A stretch of DNA of 10,139 nucleotides from Acidimicrobiaceae bacterium. Its GTDB lineage: Bacteria > Actinomycetota > Acidimicrobiia > Acidimicrobiales > Aldehydirespiratoraceae. The notes under the pieces are model-generated. The model was not told the origin of the DNA and made no database searches. It saw nothing but the letters and a program-made list of their open reading frames with translations. Location: positions 1 through 10,139 of the forward strand of contig VXNG01000057.1 of assembly GCA_009840695.1 (NCBI GenBank). The letters run 5' to 3'. The position numbers and the translations under genes are program-made. Each line of letters starts with the position of its first letter. Positions within the stretch are counted from its first letter, which is position 1. This document shows positions 1 through 6,845 of the stretch, one piece after another.

Positions 1-656
1 TGCGCTTCGACCCCGACGAGCTCGCGGCGCTGCACCTGGCCACCAACCTGGTCCGACTCGAGGGCGGCTCCGGCGCCGGTCTGGCCCGGCTGGGCGGCGC
101 GGCGTCGTCCGGCGCCGCCGGGTCGGTGGAGGAGGTGGGCGAGCTGCCCTTCCATGACTCGCTGGCGAAACTGGTGGCGGCCGCGATCGAACGCCGGGCG
201 GTCTCGTTCCCCTATCGCGGGACCGAGCGCCGCGTTGAACCGTGGCGGCTGTCGTTCCACCGGGGCCACTGGTACCTGGTGGGATGGGACGTCGACCACA
301 GTGAGGAGCGCATGTTCCGGGTGGATCGCATCGGCGGCGAGGTCACCGAGGTGGGTCCGGCCGGTCACGCAGTGGGGGAGGGGCCCGATCCCCGCACCAT
401 GAAGCCGTGGGAGTTCGGCGCGGGCGACTCCGTCGAGGTCCGGGTGCTGGTGGACGCCGACCAGGCCGGCTGGGCCTGCCACCGGGCTGGCGTCGACGGG
501 GAGCGCCAGCCCGACGGCTCGGTCGTGCTCACCCTTCAGGTGCGCGATACCGCGGCGGCGAGATCGTTCGTGGTGGAGTTCCTCGAGCACGCCGAGGTAC
601 TGGAACCTCAGTGGCTGCGGGACGAGCTTGTGGCCTGGCTGGAGGCCTTGGCCTGA
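1..656 (+). CDS. pafB: PafB-type WYL-domain transcriptional regulator, 5'-truncated by the window edge
   Basis: The reading frame is open from the first complete codon at position 3 to the TGA at 654-656, giving 217 visible residues. The gene starts upstream of the window, so the N-terminal winged-helix part (about 100 residues in the family) is missing. The internal GTG at 126 is not a believable start because the frame continues upstream in the same style. The WYL domain is clear: an arginine-rich strand, then HWYLVGWD at visible residues 89-96, then FRVDRIG, followed by a C-terminal WCX-like extension ending DELVAWLEAL. In mycobacteria PafB and PafC act together as a transcriptional activator of DNA-damage genes, apparently sensing single-stranded DNA through the WYL domains. 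That role is inferred here from homology and from the adjacent second WYL gene. pafC follows after 37 bases. The name pafB rather than pafC rests on being first of the pair. Confidence 0.88.
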   Translation, partial: RFDPDELAALHLATNLVRLEGGSGAGLARLGGAASSGAAGSVEEVGELPFHDSLAKLVAAAIERRAVSFPYRGTERRVEPWRLSFHRGHWYLVGWDVDHSEERMFRVDRIGGEVTEVGPAGHAVGEGPDPRTMKPWEFGAGDSVEVRVLVDADQAGWACHRAGVDGERQPDGSVVLTLQVRDTAAARSFVVEFLEHAEVLEPQWLRDELVAWLEALA

Positions 657-681
657 ACTCTGTTCATCGGGTGCTCCTAGT

Positions 682-687
682 TAGGGT
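682..687 (+). promoter_or_regulatory. Possible -10 box of a leaderless pafC promoter (TAGGGT)
   Basis: TAGGGT fits the TAnnnT -10 pattern and ends 6 bases before the GTG start of pafC, the spacing expected if transcription begins at or next to the start codon. There is no usable Shine-Dalgarno: the GAG at 691-693 touches the start codon. No convincing -35 box is seen 16-18 bases upstream. This would give pafC its own promoter in addition to read-through from pafB. Confidence 0.4.
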
Positions 688-693
688 GGTGAG

Positions 694-1704
694 GTGACGT
701 CGGTGCCCGCGCCGAGCGGGACCAAGCTTTCCGTGGCTGAGCGCATGGCCCGTCTGCTGGGGGTCGTGCCCTGGGTGGTCGAGCAGGACGGCGCCCACCT
801 CGATGACATCTCGGCCCGCTTCGACTACCCCCGGGAGCAGCTGCTGGAGGACCTTGAGCAGCGCCTGTTCTTCGTGGGAGTTCATCCGTTCACCCCGGAC
901 GCGCTGATCGAGGTGCGCATCTCCGACGGGATCGTCGACATCCAGTACGCCGACTGGTTCTCGCAGCCCATGCAGCTCTCACCGGAGGAGGCGACCCGGC
1001 TGCTGGCCGCGGGCCGCAGCGTGCTCGACATGACGCAGGGGAGCGGGCGGGGACCGTCGGGCGACGACGACGAGGCCGCCCCGCTGGTGCGGGCCCTGGC
1101 CAAGCTGAGGCTGTCGCTCGGCTCGGAGGGAGCAGACAGCGCCGACTACATCGAGGTGAGTCTTGGCAACGCCCCGTCCCACACCCTCCGCGACCTGCGG
1201 CGGGCCATCGGCGGGCGGCGCCAGATCGAGATCGAGTACTACTCCCAGGGGCGCGACGCGATGACGTCCAGGACCGTCGACCCGGCGCGGGTGTTCAGCC
1301 GTGACGGAGCGTGGTACCTGTCGGGCTGGTGCCACCGGGCCCGGGCCGAGCGGGTCTTCCGCGTCGACCGGATCCGCACCTTGACCGTGCTGGACTCGGA
1401 TACTGAGGCCGATCTGCCGTCTGGACCGTCGCCGACGCTCTCGATCGACAGCGTGGACCGCACGGTCACCATCCGGCTGGCTCCGGAGGCCGTCTGGGCC
1501 GCCGACTACTACTCGGCGCGTAAGCGAACCGAGCACCCCGACGGCAGCGTCGATGCGGTGTTCGCGGTGGCCAGCCAGTCGTGGTTGGCCCGTCTGCTGG
1601 TGCAGCTGGGACCGCAGGCGGAGCTGATCGACAGCCACGGGGCCATCGACTCGGATCTGCGGGCCACCGCCGCGGCGCGGATGCTGGAGCGGTACCGCCG
1701 GTGA
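694..1704 (+). CDS. pafC: PafC-type WYL-domain transcriptional regulator
   Basis: This 336-residue protein is the usual length for PafB/PafC proteins. Residues about 12-100 form the N-terminal helical/winged-helix region (VAERMARLLGVVPWVVEQDG is the start typical of PafC). Residues about 160-235 form the WYL domain with GAWYLSGW at 205-212 and FRVDRIR at 222-228. The remainder is a WCX-like C-terminal domain ending in MLERYRR. With PafB it should form a DNA-damage-responsive transcription activator, as shown for the mycobacterial PafBC pair; here that is by homology. The GTG at 694 is chosen because it is the first start after the pafB stop and a TAnnnT box sits 6 bases upstream. The stop codon overlaps the next gene in a GTGA, so pafC and lepB are very likely co-transcribed and translationally coupled. 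Confidence 0.9.
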   Translation: MTSVPAPSGTKLSVAERMARLLGVVPWVVEQDGAHLDDISARFDYPREQLLEDLEQRLFFVGVHPFTPDALIEVRISDGIVDIQYADWFSQPMQLSPEEATRLLAAGRSVLDMTQGSGRGPSGDDDEAAPLVRALAKLRLSLGSEGADSADYIEVSLGNAPSHTLRDLRRAIGGRRQIEIEYYSQGRDAMTSRTVDPARVFSRDGAWYLSGWCHRARAERVFRVDRIRTLTVLDSDTEADLPSGPSPTLSIDSVDRTVTIRLAPEAVWAADYYSARKRTEHPDGSVDAVFAVASQSWLARLLVQLGPQAELIDSHGAIDSDLRATAAARMLERYRR

Positions 1705-2423
1705 CCGGGCCAGCCGCGGCCCGGCCGGGCGAGCCCGCCGAACCGTCACCGGTGGAGTCCGCCCGGCGGAGGGCGGCCAGCTGGGCGGTCGGGGCGCAGC
1801 CGCCGGCAAAGCCCGCCGACGATGCCGCGCCCGTTGACGGCGCGGAGGGACCGCCACCGGCCCGGGAGCGGCGCGCCATGCCCGTTGTGGTCGAGTGGTT
1901 GGTCGTGCTGGTCTGCGCTCTGGGTCTGGCGCTGCTGCTCAAAGCCTTTCTGGTGGAGGTGTTCGTGATCCCGTCGGGCTCGATGGAGCCCACCCTGATG
2001 GTCGACAACCGCGTGGTGGTGTACAAGCTCGGGTACCGCATGCACGACGTGAACCGCGGCGATGTGGTGGTGTTCGACAATCCGGGCCAGAGTTTCGGCA
2101 TCGACGACCTGATCAAGCGGGTCGTCGCGCTAGGCGGCGAGACCTTCGAGATCCGCGACGGCGGGGTGTACATCGACGGCACCCGGCTGGAGGAGCCCTA
2201 CCTCCAAGCGGGCGAGGCGACGTTCCCGAAGGCGCCCATCCCGGGATGTGAGAACGAGGCCGATCCGCTGCTCTGCGTGGTGCCCGAGGGCAAGGTCCTC
2301 GTGCTGGGTGACAGCCGCGAGGACAGCCGCGACAGCCGCTTCTTCGGTCCGATAGACGTCGACGACGTCGTGGGCCGGGCCTTCATGAAGATCTGGCCCC
2401 CGAACGATCTCGGCGGGGTGTAG
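1701..2423 (+). CDS. lepB: Signal peptidase I (type I leader peptidase)
   Basis: A membrane-bound serine protease that removes signal peptides from Sec and Tat substrates on the outer face of the cytoplasmic membrane. The GTG at 1701 shares GTGA with the pafC stop and gives 240 residues. A longer in-frame start at 1581 would overlap pafC by 124 bases and is rejected. Residues 1-60 are a Pro/Ala-rich cytoplasmic tail ending in a basic RERR. Residues about 61-82 are the single membrane anchor. The catalytic serine is S94 in PSGSMEPTL and the catalytic lysine is K139 in LIKRVVALGG. The GDSRxxSxDSRFFG box is at 203-216. C183 and C192 could form an exported disulfide. All family boxes are present, so the enzyme should be active. 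It is the last gene of the left block; convergent gntR ends 30 bases downstream. Confidence 0.95.
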   Translation: MTGPAAARPGEPAEPSPVESARRRAASWAVGAQPPAKPADDAAPVDGAEGPPPARERRAMPVVVEWLVVLVCALGLALLLKAFLVEVFVIPSGSMEPTLMVDNRVVVYKLGYRMHDVNRGDVVVFDNPGQSFGIDDLIKRVVALGGETFEIRDGGVYIDGTRLEEPYLQAGEATFPKAPIPGCENEADPLLCVVPEGKVLVLGDSREDSRDSRFFGPIDVDDVVGRAFMKIWPPNDLGGV

Positions 2424-2453
2424 CTCCGTCCCGGCGCCGCCGCCCGGTAGCGA

Positions 2454-3233
2454 TCAGTCGGTGGGACGGGAGCGCTGGAGGCTCAGGCGGTAGCGGACCC
2501 GGTCTCCCCGGTAATGCAGGAACTCGTAGACGAGCGGGCGGTTGTCGTGCAGCCCGAACGCGGTGCGCTCGATACGAAGGATCGGCGAGTCGGCAGCGAC
2601 GTCGAGGTGGGTGGCGGCGAGGCTGTCGGCCCCCACCGCCTCGAGCACGTACTGCCCGTGGCCCAGGGGCACCCCGAGCGTCTCCTCGAGGATGCTGTAG
2701 AACGGGCGATCCTCCAGGTTCTCGTCGGCGACCGCGGCTCCGATGTCCTCGGGGAGGTAGCTCACATCGAGCGAGATGGGCTGGTTGTTCGCTAGCCGGA
2801 CCCGCTGGATGTGGAAGACCCGGTCACCCAGCGCGACCCCGAGGTGATCGGCCACGCCGGCAGACGCCGTGGAGACCTCCACCAGCACGACCTTGGCGGT
2901 GGCGCTCAGGCCCAGAGCCCTCATGTCCTCCACGAAGCCGGTCAGGGCGTTCAGGTCCTGTTCGATGCGCAGTCCCTTGACGAAGCTGCCCCGGCCCGAC
3001 TGACGCTCGGCGAGGCCCATGGCGGCGATGTCGTTGAGCGCCCGCTGGGCGGTAATGCGGCTGACCGAGAACTGTTCGGCCAGGGCCTTCTCGGTCGGTA
3101 GGCGGTCGCCGGGCCGCAGGCGCTCGGCCTCGATCTCACGCAGGAGGTGCTCGCGTATCTGGCGGTGCAGGGGCGCACCGCCCTGGTGGCGTGACGCCAA
3201 CTGGACGGCTCCTCTTGCCAACATAGGTGCCAT
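2454..3233 (-). CDS. GntR-family transcriptional regulator, HutC subfamily (wHTH + UTRA)
   Basis: 259 residues from an ATG at 3233; a second in-frame ATG at 3224 would remove three residues and cannot be excluded, since neither has a Shine-Dalgarno. Residues about 20-88 are the GntR winged helix, with the signatures LRPGDRLPTEKALAEQF, SRITAQRALNDI and GRGSFV. Residues about 95-250 are the UTRA ligand-binding domain, with TGFVEDMRALG, LDVSYLPED, RIERTAF and YRGDRVRYRL typical of HutC-type proteins. Such regulators are usually dimeric repressors released by a substrate or metabolite of the genes they control. The gene diverges from the transporter operon, and the palindrome between them is a natural operator, so autoregulation and control of the cassette are inferred. 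The open frame continues upstream to 4121 antisense to the permease, but that part has no regulator homology and is not included. Its ligand is unknown. Confidence 0.93.
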   Translation of the reverse strand: MAPMLARGAVQLASRHQGGAPLHRQIREHLLREIEAERLRPGDRLPTEKALAEQFSVSRITAQRALNDIAAMGLAERQSGRGSFVKGLRIEQDLNALTGFVEDMRALGLSATAKVVLVEVSTASAGVADHLGVALGDRVFHIQRVRLANNQPISLDVSYLPEDIGAAVADENLEDRPFYSILEETLGVPLGHGQYVLEAVGADSLAATHLDVAADSPILRIERTAFGLHDNRPLVYEFLHYRGDRVRYRLSLQRSRPTD

Positions 3234-3244
3234 AATGTTATAAC
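3215..3244 (+). promoter_or_regulatory. Sigma-70-type promoter for the transporter/amidohydrolase operon
   Basis: TTGCCA at 3215-3220 (one mismatch to TTGACA) and TATAAC at 3239-3244 are separated by 18 bases. This is the only AT-rich patch in the area. Transcription would start near 3251 and leave a leader of about 20 bases before the permease TTG at 3273. The -35 box lies inside the first codons of the divergent gntR gene, and the -10 box is buried in the palindrome at 3236-3245. A bound repressor would therefore block RNA polymerase directly. The call is by pattern only. Confidence 0.55.
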
Positions 3245-3245
3245 A
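3236..3245. promoter_or_regulatory. Perfect 10-bp palindrome TGTTATAACA, probable GntR/HutC operator
   Basis: TGTTATAACA reads the same on both strands. It matches the general GT-n-TA-TA-n-AC shape known for HutC-subfamily operators. It starts 2 bases upstream of the gntR ATG (3233) and overlaps the forward -10 box, a position that suits repression of both directions. A partly overlapping interrupted repeat, ATAA-TG-TTAT (3232-3241), extends the symmetry. I saw no second copy elsewhere in the window by eye. Confidence 0.6.
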
Positions 3246-3272
3246 GAAGCTCCATCGACGCGCGGGGGTGTC

Positions 3273-4136
3273 TTGAGGCAGCGGGTTGACCCACCAGCCG
3301 AGCCCGACCAGGAGTCCTCGGGGCCCGGCCAAGCCGGAGACGATGGCCAGGGGCTGGCCAGCGTCCTGCGACGGTGGCTCTGGAAAGTCGCGAGGTTCGT
3401 CGTTCAGTGGGGGCCGTCCATTGGGCTGCTGCTGCTGATCTGGGAGCTCATCGTGCGCAGCGGCACCGTGTCGCGGCGCCTCTTCCCGTCGCCGCTCGAC
3501 ACGTTCGAGGCGGGCCTGAGCCTGCTGGAGGCCGGCGTGCTGTTCACGGACTTCCGCTTCAGCCTGACCAGAAGCGTGGTCGGGTTCGTGCTCGGAGGGA
3601 TCGCCGGGGTGCTGGCCGGGCTGCTCACCGGACGCCTCAAGCCGGTCGAGTTCATCCTGTCGCCGATGATCCTGCTGTTCCGTCCCATCCCCGCCATCGC
3701 CCTCGTGCCGGTGGCCACCGTCTGGTTCGGCATCGGGGAGCGGGCCAAGTACTTCGTCATCGCCTACTCGGTCTTCCTGGCGGTGTGGCTCAACGTCCAC
3801 GCCGGCGCGTCGAGCGTGTCGGAGACCCATCTGCGGGTGGCCCGGTCGCTGGGCGCGTCCCGGACCCGCACCTTCCGGGAGGTCGTCGTGCCCGCGGCCG
3901 CGCCTGACATCGTCAACGGCCTCCGGTACGGCAGCGCGGTGGCGTTCATCGTGCTGATCGCGGCCGAACTGGCCGGAGCACGGGCCGGGATGGGCTACCG
4001 CATACAGATCTCCGCCGAGTTCCTCCAGACCGACCGCATCTTCTTCGGGCTGGTTCAGTTGGGCGTGCTCGGCGCCATCCTCGACGCCCTGTTCGTGTTC
4101 ACGTCGAGACGGATCATCCACTGGGGCGAACGGTGA
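3273..4136 (+). CDS. ABC transporter permease, SsuC/TauC type (BPD_transp_1)
   Basis: The 287-residue inner-membrane subunit of an importer. It has a hydrophilic, probably cytoplasmic tail (1-45), a first membrane helix at about 48-63, the FPSPLDTF motif at 71-78, and five further hydrophobic segments in 98-278. The EAA coupling loop is RVARSLGASRTRTF...VVVPAAAP at 188-211, the site that docks with the ATPase. RPIPAIALVPVATVWFG at 137-153 is typical of the SsuC/TauC/ThiX-like group that works with NMT1/SsuA-type binding proteins. The start is the TTG at 3273, preceded by a G-rich GGGGGTG at 3264-3270; no in-frame ATG or GTG is available near it. The stop overlaps the start of the ATPase gene. 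A single permease is present, so the channel would be a homodimer. Confidence 0.93.
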   Translation: MRQRVDPPAEPDQESSGPGQAGDDGQGLASVLRRWLWKVARFVVQWGPSIGLLLLIWELIVRSGTVSRRLFPSPLDTFEAGLSLLEAGVLFTDFRFSLTRSVVGFVLGGIAGVLAGLLTGRLKPVEFILSPMILLFRPIPAIALVPVATVWFGIGERAKYFVIAYSVFLAVWLNVHAGASSVSETHLRVARSLGASRTRTFREVVVPAAAPDIVNGLRYGSAVAFIVLIAAELAGARAGMGYRIQISAEFLQTDRIFFGLVQLGVLGAILDALFVFTSRRIIHWGER

Positions 4137-4933
4137 TGGACGGGCCGGAGGTTCGAGTGGCTCAGCCGCCTGCGTCCGGGACCCGCGGGCGCATCGCCAT
4201 CGAGGGACTCGAGGTCGTCTACGAGGGTCGCCGCGGCCGGAACCAGGCGCTCACGTCCACCGACGCCGTCTTCGAGGCCGGCTCGTTCAACGCCCTCGTC
4301 GGGCCGACCGGCTGCGGCAAGTCGACCCTGCTGAAGGTGATAGGGGGATTCGTGGCCCCGACGGCCGGTCAGGTGCTCCTCGACGGGAAGCCGACCCTCA
4401 GCCCGGGGCCGGACCGGGGCGTGGTGTTCCAGAGCTACGCCCTGATGCCGTGGTTCACCGCCAGCGGCAACATCGAGTTCGCCCTCAAGTCCCAGGGCAT
4501 CCCCCGGGCCGAGCGGAAGGCCCGGGCCGCGGAGGCGCTCAGCAACGTCGGTCTGGCCGGGCGGGAGGCCCTCTACCCCTCGGAGCTCTCCGGCGGCATG
4601 CAGCAGCGCGTCGCGATCGCCCGCACCCTCGCCGTGAATCCGACCGTGCTGTTGATGGACGAACCGTTCGGCGCGCTCGACGCCCAGACCCGCATGACCA
4701 TGCAGCAGTTCCTGCTCGACCTCTGGGAGGCGGACAAGCTCACGGTCGTGTTCGTGACCCACGACGTGGACGAGGCTCTCGTGCTGGCCGACCGGGTCTT
4801 CGTGATGACGAGCAGCCCGGGGAAGATCGAGACCGTCATCGAAGTGTCGACCGACCGGCCGCGATCGGCCGAGGACTATGGAGACGACCATGTCGAGCTC
4901 CGCAGGCAGGTGATCAAGCTCCTCAAACACTGA
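4133..4933 (+). CDS. ABC transporter ATP-binding protein, SsuB/TauB type
   Basis: The 266-residue cytoplasmic ATPase that powers the importer. All motifs are present: Walker A GPTGCGKST at 57-65, Q-loop Q100 in VFQSYALMPW, signature LSGGMQQR at 152-159, Walker B VLLMDEP at 172-178, D-loop ALDA and the H-loop histidine H210 in VTHDVDEA. The FQSYALMPW and VDEALVLADRV wording is typical of the nitrate/sulfonate/taurine group. The start is either GTG 4133 or ATG 4136, adjacent and in frame; both overlap the permease stop, which implies translational coupling. The binding protein gene follows after 21 bases. Confidence 0.94.
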   Translation: MMDGPEVRVAQPPASGTRGRIAIEGLEVVYEGRRGRNQALTSTDAVFEAGSFNALVGPTGCGKSTLLKVIGGFVAPTAGQVLLDGKPTLSPGPDRGVVFQSYALMPWFTASGNIEFALKSQGIPRAERKARAAEALSNVGLAGREALYPSELSGGMQQRVAIARTLAVNPTVLLMDEPFGALDAQTRMTMQQFLLDLWEADKLTVVFVTHDVDEALVLADRVFVMTSSPGKIETVIEVSTDRPRSAEDYGDDHVELRRQVIKLLKH

Positions 4934-4943
4934 CCTACCAAAG

Positions 4944-4950
4944 AAAGGAA
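4944..4950 (+). promoter_or_regulatory. Ribosome binding site of the binding-protein gene
   Basis: AAAGGAA ends 4 bases before the ATG at 4955, in a purine-rich stretch (4941-4952). The strength of this site fits the need for excess binding protein over the membrane parts. It contrasts with the SD-less starts of the flanking housekeeping genes. Confidence 0.6.
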
Positions 4951-4954
4951 AGTC

Positions 4955-5974
4955 ATGAGGCAAAGAAACAACAGGGTCCGGCGGCTGGGGTTGGTGCTCG
5001 CCCTCGTCGCAACGATGAGCCTGATCGCGGCTGCCTGTAGCGGCGACAGGGAGTCGGCGGACGAGCCCGCCGAGATGACCACCGTCACCCTCGGCGGCGG
5101 CGCGTACATGCAGACGGCCCAAGCGACGCTGGCGCTGGTCCACGGGCTCTTCGAGGCCAATGGACTGGCCGTGGACGTCGCCGAGTTCGCGACGGGACGG
5201 GATGCCATGACCGCGCTGCTCGGAGGTCAGGTCGATCTGGCTTTCATGGCCGAGTTCCCGGCGGTGACCGCCGCCCTCCAGGGCGAGCAGTTCAGCGTGA
5301 TCGCCGAGGTCAGCCGATTCAGCGACTACAAGCTGCAGACGAGAACCGATGCGGGAATCGAGAGTCTGGGAGATCTGCCGGGCAAGTTGGTCGGCACCAC
5401 CGTTGGAACCAACGTCCAGTACGCGCTCGAGACCGCTCTCAACAACGCCGGGTACGACTCGTCCGATGTCGAGATCGTCAACCTGCCGCCATCGGGGATC
5501 GCGGGCGCTCTCGACCAGGGCGATGTCGACGCGGGCATGCCGTTCGACTCCTTCTACATTCCCATCGCCGAGGTTCTGGGCGACCGGCACCTGGAGATAC
5601 CGGTCGAGGGCTACTCCATCCACTGGATTCTGGTCGCTTCAGCGGACATGGCGCAGAACACGGAGGTCCTGGAGGCGTTCATGCGGTCCCTGAAGGAGGC
5701 GGAGCCATTCCTCGCCGATGCAGAGACGGCCAAGGCGGACATCATCGCCTACTCCGAACGCGTGAATCCGGCCTATGCCGATGTCACCTTCCCCAAGTAC
5801 ATGTTCGACCTGCAGCTCAACCGGGACCTGCTCGACATTCTGGTGGAGGAAGGCAAGTGGCTGATCGAGGTACAGGGGCTTGAGGGGGAGTCCACCGAGG
5901 AGCTCTTCCTCTCCGTGCTGGACCCCGGGCCGCTCAACGCGGTGGCACCCGGATCCAGTGATCTTGCGGGCTAG
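4955..5974 (+). CDS. ABC transporter substrate-binding lipoprotein, NMT1/SsuA/TauA-like
   Basis: 339 residues. The N-terminus is basic (RQRNNRVRR), then hydrophobic 11-27, then C28 in LIAAAC, read as a lipobox with alanine at -3 instead of the usual leucine. The mature part would be a lipid-anchored extracytoplasmic receptor. Family features include GLFEANGLAVDV (64-75), LLGGQVDLAFMAEFPAV (88-104), RTDAGIESLGDLPGK then VGTTVGTNVQYALETAL (129-162), and a GDVDAGMPFDSF segment (189-200), all characteristic of the NMT1/SsuA fold. This fold binds sulfonates, taurine, nitrate or bicarbonate, pyrimidine precursors of thiamine, and various aromatic acids. The family therefore does not fix the ligand. 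It pairs with the upstream permease and ATPase. A strong hairpin follows the stop codon. Confidence 0.9.
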   Translation: MRQRNNRVRRLGLVLALVATMSLIAAACSGDRESADEPAEMTTVTLGGGAYMQTAQATLALVHGLFEANGLAVDVAEFATGRDAMTALLGGQVDLAFMAEFPAVTAALQGEQFSVIAEVSRFSDYKLQTRTDAGIESLGDLPGKLVGTTVGTNVQYALETALNNAGYDSSDVEIVNLPPSGIAGALDQGDVDAGMPFDSFYIPIAEVLGDRHLEIPVEGYSIHWILVASADMAQNTEVLEAFMRSLKEAEPFLADAETAKADIIAYSERVNPAYADVTFPKYMFDLQLNRDLLDILVEEGKWLIEVQGLEGESTEELFLSVLDPGPLNAVAPGSSDLAG

Positions 5975-5999
5975 ACACCTGCCATCCATCTCCTGAGAC

Positions 6000-6044
6000 G
6001 ATCGGGGCGGCGCCCGCGGCATCGTCCGCGGCGCCGCCCCGATC
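6000..6044 (+). terminator. Very strong GC-rich hairpin between binding protein and TauE genes
   Basis: Left arm 6000-6019 (begins GATCGGGGCGGCGCC) pairs with right arm 6026-6044 (ends GGCGCCGCCCCGATC) over 19 base pairs, with one bulged C in the left arm and loop CATCGT. There is no T-run after it; the next bases are AGAAGGA, the ribosome binding site of the next gene. It is thus a poor classical terminator. It more probably works as a partial attenuator or as a 3' stabiliser of the upstream transporter mRNA, as known for hairpins downstream of other binding-protein genes. Confidence 0.6.
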
Positions 6045-6051
6045 AGAAGGA
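6045..6051 (+). promoter_or_regulatory. Ribosome binding site that fixes the TTG start of the TSUP gene
   Basis: AGAAGGA lies 6 bases before the TTG at 6058 and supports that codon as the start. It begins at the base directly after the hairpin stem ends (6044), so folding of the stem leaves the site just exposed. Confidence 0.6.
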
Positions 6052-6057
6052 CACGGG

Positions 6058-6813
6058 TTGACCGCGATCTACCTTCTCATCCTCGGCCTGCTGTCCGGCT
6101 CGTTCATCGGGGCTGTCGGGGTCGGCGGTGTGATACTGGCTCCGGCCCTTGCCTACCTGCTGGGCTACGAGTTGCAGGTCGCCCAGGCGGCCGCCAGTTT
6201 CAGCTTCCTGTTCACGGGAGTCGTCGGAACGGCGACCTATGCCCAGAAGGGGAGCATCGACTGGCGCTTCGTCCGGTGGGCGTCGGCGGGGCTCATCCCC
6301 GGCGCGGTACTCGGCGCACTGGCCAACTCGGTCCTTCCCACAGGGCTGCTGGAGGTAGCTCTGGCCGCCATGCTCCTGCTTGCGGGCCGCAGAGTCTTCT
6401 CCCGACCGGACCGCGGCCAGCAGTTCCGCTCGGAGTTCCGCTGGCGAACCGAGCTGATCGTCGGACTCGGTCTGGCGGTCGGGTTCGCCTCGGCACTGAC
6501 CGGTACCGGCGGGCCGGTCGTCCTGGTTCCGGTCCTCACCGCGCTGGGAATGCGGCCGCTCTCGGCCGTGGGTGCCAGCCAGGCATCGCAGGTTCCCATC
6601 GCGGTGTTCGCTTCGCTCAGCTTTGCGCTGTTCGGTGAGATTGACCTCCAGGCGGGGCTCCTTCTCGGCGTGTCTCAGGCTGCGGGCATTCTCCTGGGAG
6701 CGTCCATTGCGCATCGCGCTCCGCAGGCCATGCTCTCTCGGGTGGTCTCGGCCGCAGTGCTGGGGGCCGGACTGCTGATCGGCGGGCAGGTCATAGCGGC
6801 ATCCATAGCATGA
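6058..6813 (+). CDS. TauE/SafE (TSUP) family membrane transporter
   Basis: A 251-residue integral membrane protein with about eight hydrophobic segments (roughly 3-32, 42-62, 73-92, 96-110, 132-162, 170-192, 197-217, 227-249). The two halves repeat each other: a glycine-rich motif in the first helix of each half (GAVGVGGVILAPAL at 18-31; GTGGPVVLVPVL at 149-160) and GSIDW / GEIDL before the next pair. This is the hallmark of TSUP proteins. Members move sulfite, sulfonates, sulfoacetate and other organic anions, usually outward, but some import. The TTG start is supported by AGAAGGA. Its place between a SsuA-like ABC system and an amidohydrolase suggests export of a waste anion or a second route for the substrate. 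The direction and cargo are unknown. Confidence 0.88.
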   Translation: MTAIYLLILGLLSGSFIGAVGVGGVILAPALAYLLGYELQVAQAAASFSFLFTGVVGTATYAQKGSIDWRFVRWASAGLIPGAVLGALANSVLPTGLLEVALAAMLLLAGRRVFSRPDRGQQFRSEFRWRTELIVGLGLAVGFASALTGTGGPVVLVPVLTALGMRPLSAVGASQASQVPIAVFASLSFALFGEIDLQAGLLLGVSQAAGILLGASIAHRAPQAMLSRVVSAAVLGAGLLIGGQVIAASIA

Positions 6814-6830
6814 TCCGGCGTACAACTTCG

Positions 6831-6837
6831 GAAAGGA
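6831..6837 (+). promoter_or_regulatory. Ribosome binding site of the amidohydrolase gene
   Basis: GAAAGGA lies 8 bases before the GTG at 6846 and selects this codon as the start. The gap to the upstream TSUP stop is only 32 bases with no promoter-like or terminator-like element, so the two genes are read as one transcript. Confidence 0.55.
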
Positions 6838-6845
6838 CGTAAGAA

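Noticed and set aside
1581..1700. Longer N-terminus for signal peptidase I
   Set aside because: It would overlap pafC by over 120 bases in another frame, while the GTG at 1701 gives the classic stop/start overlap and a complete protein.
2426..2469. CCGTCCC / GGGACGG pair as a terminator between lepB and gntR
   Set aside because: The 7-bp arms are 30 bases apart and the right arm lies inside the gntR coding end; there is no compact hairpin or T-run, so the evidence is too thin for a feature.
3240..3300. Canonical promoter for gntR on the minus strand
   Set aside because: A TATAAC box exists in the palindrome, but no -35-like hexamer lies at proper spacing upstream, and the box is almost touching the ATG. 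A leaderless transcript starting at the second ATG is possible but not supported enough.
3234..4121. Upstream open extension of the gntR frame on the minus strand
   Set aside because: It runs antisense through the whole permease gene, contains no recognisable domain, and the GntR homology begins about 20 residues after the ATG at 3233. It is a high-GC open-frame artefact.
4055..5623. Long minus-strand open frame of about 520 codons opposite the ATPase and binding-protein genes
   Set aside because: Its translation is His/Arg/Gly/Pro-rich without any domain, as expected opposite GC-rich coding sequence, and the plus-strand genes there are certain.
5975..6057. Riboswitch or small RNA in the gap before the TSUP gene
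   Set aside because: The gap is accounted for by a single simple stem and a ribosome binding site; no multi-helix junction or known aptamer pattern is visible.
6043..6825. Minus-strand open frame opposite the TSUP gene
   Set aside because: Hydrophilic, low-complexity translation with no motif; the plus strand encodes a clear membrane protein.
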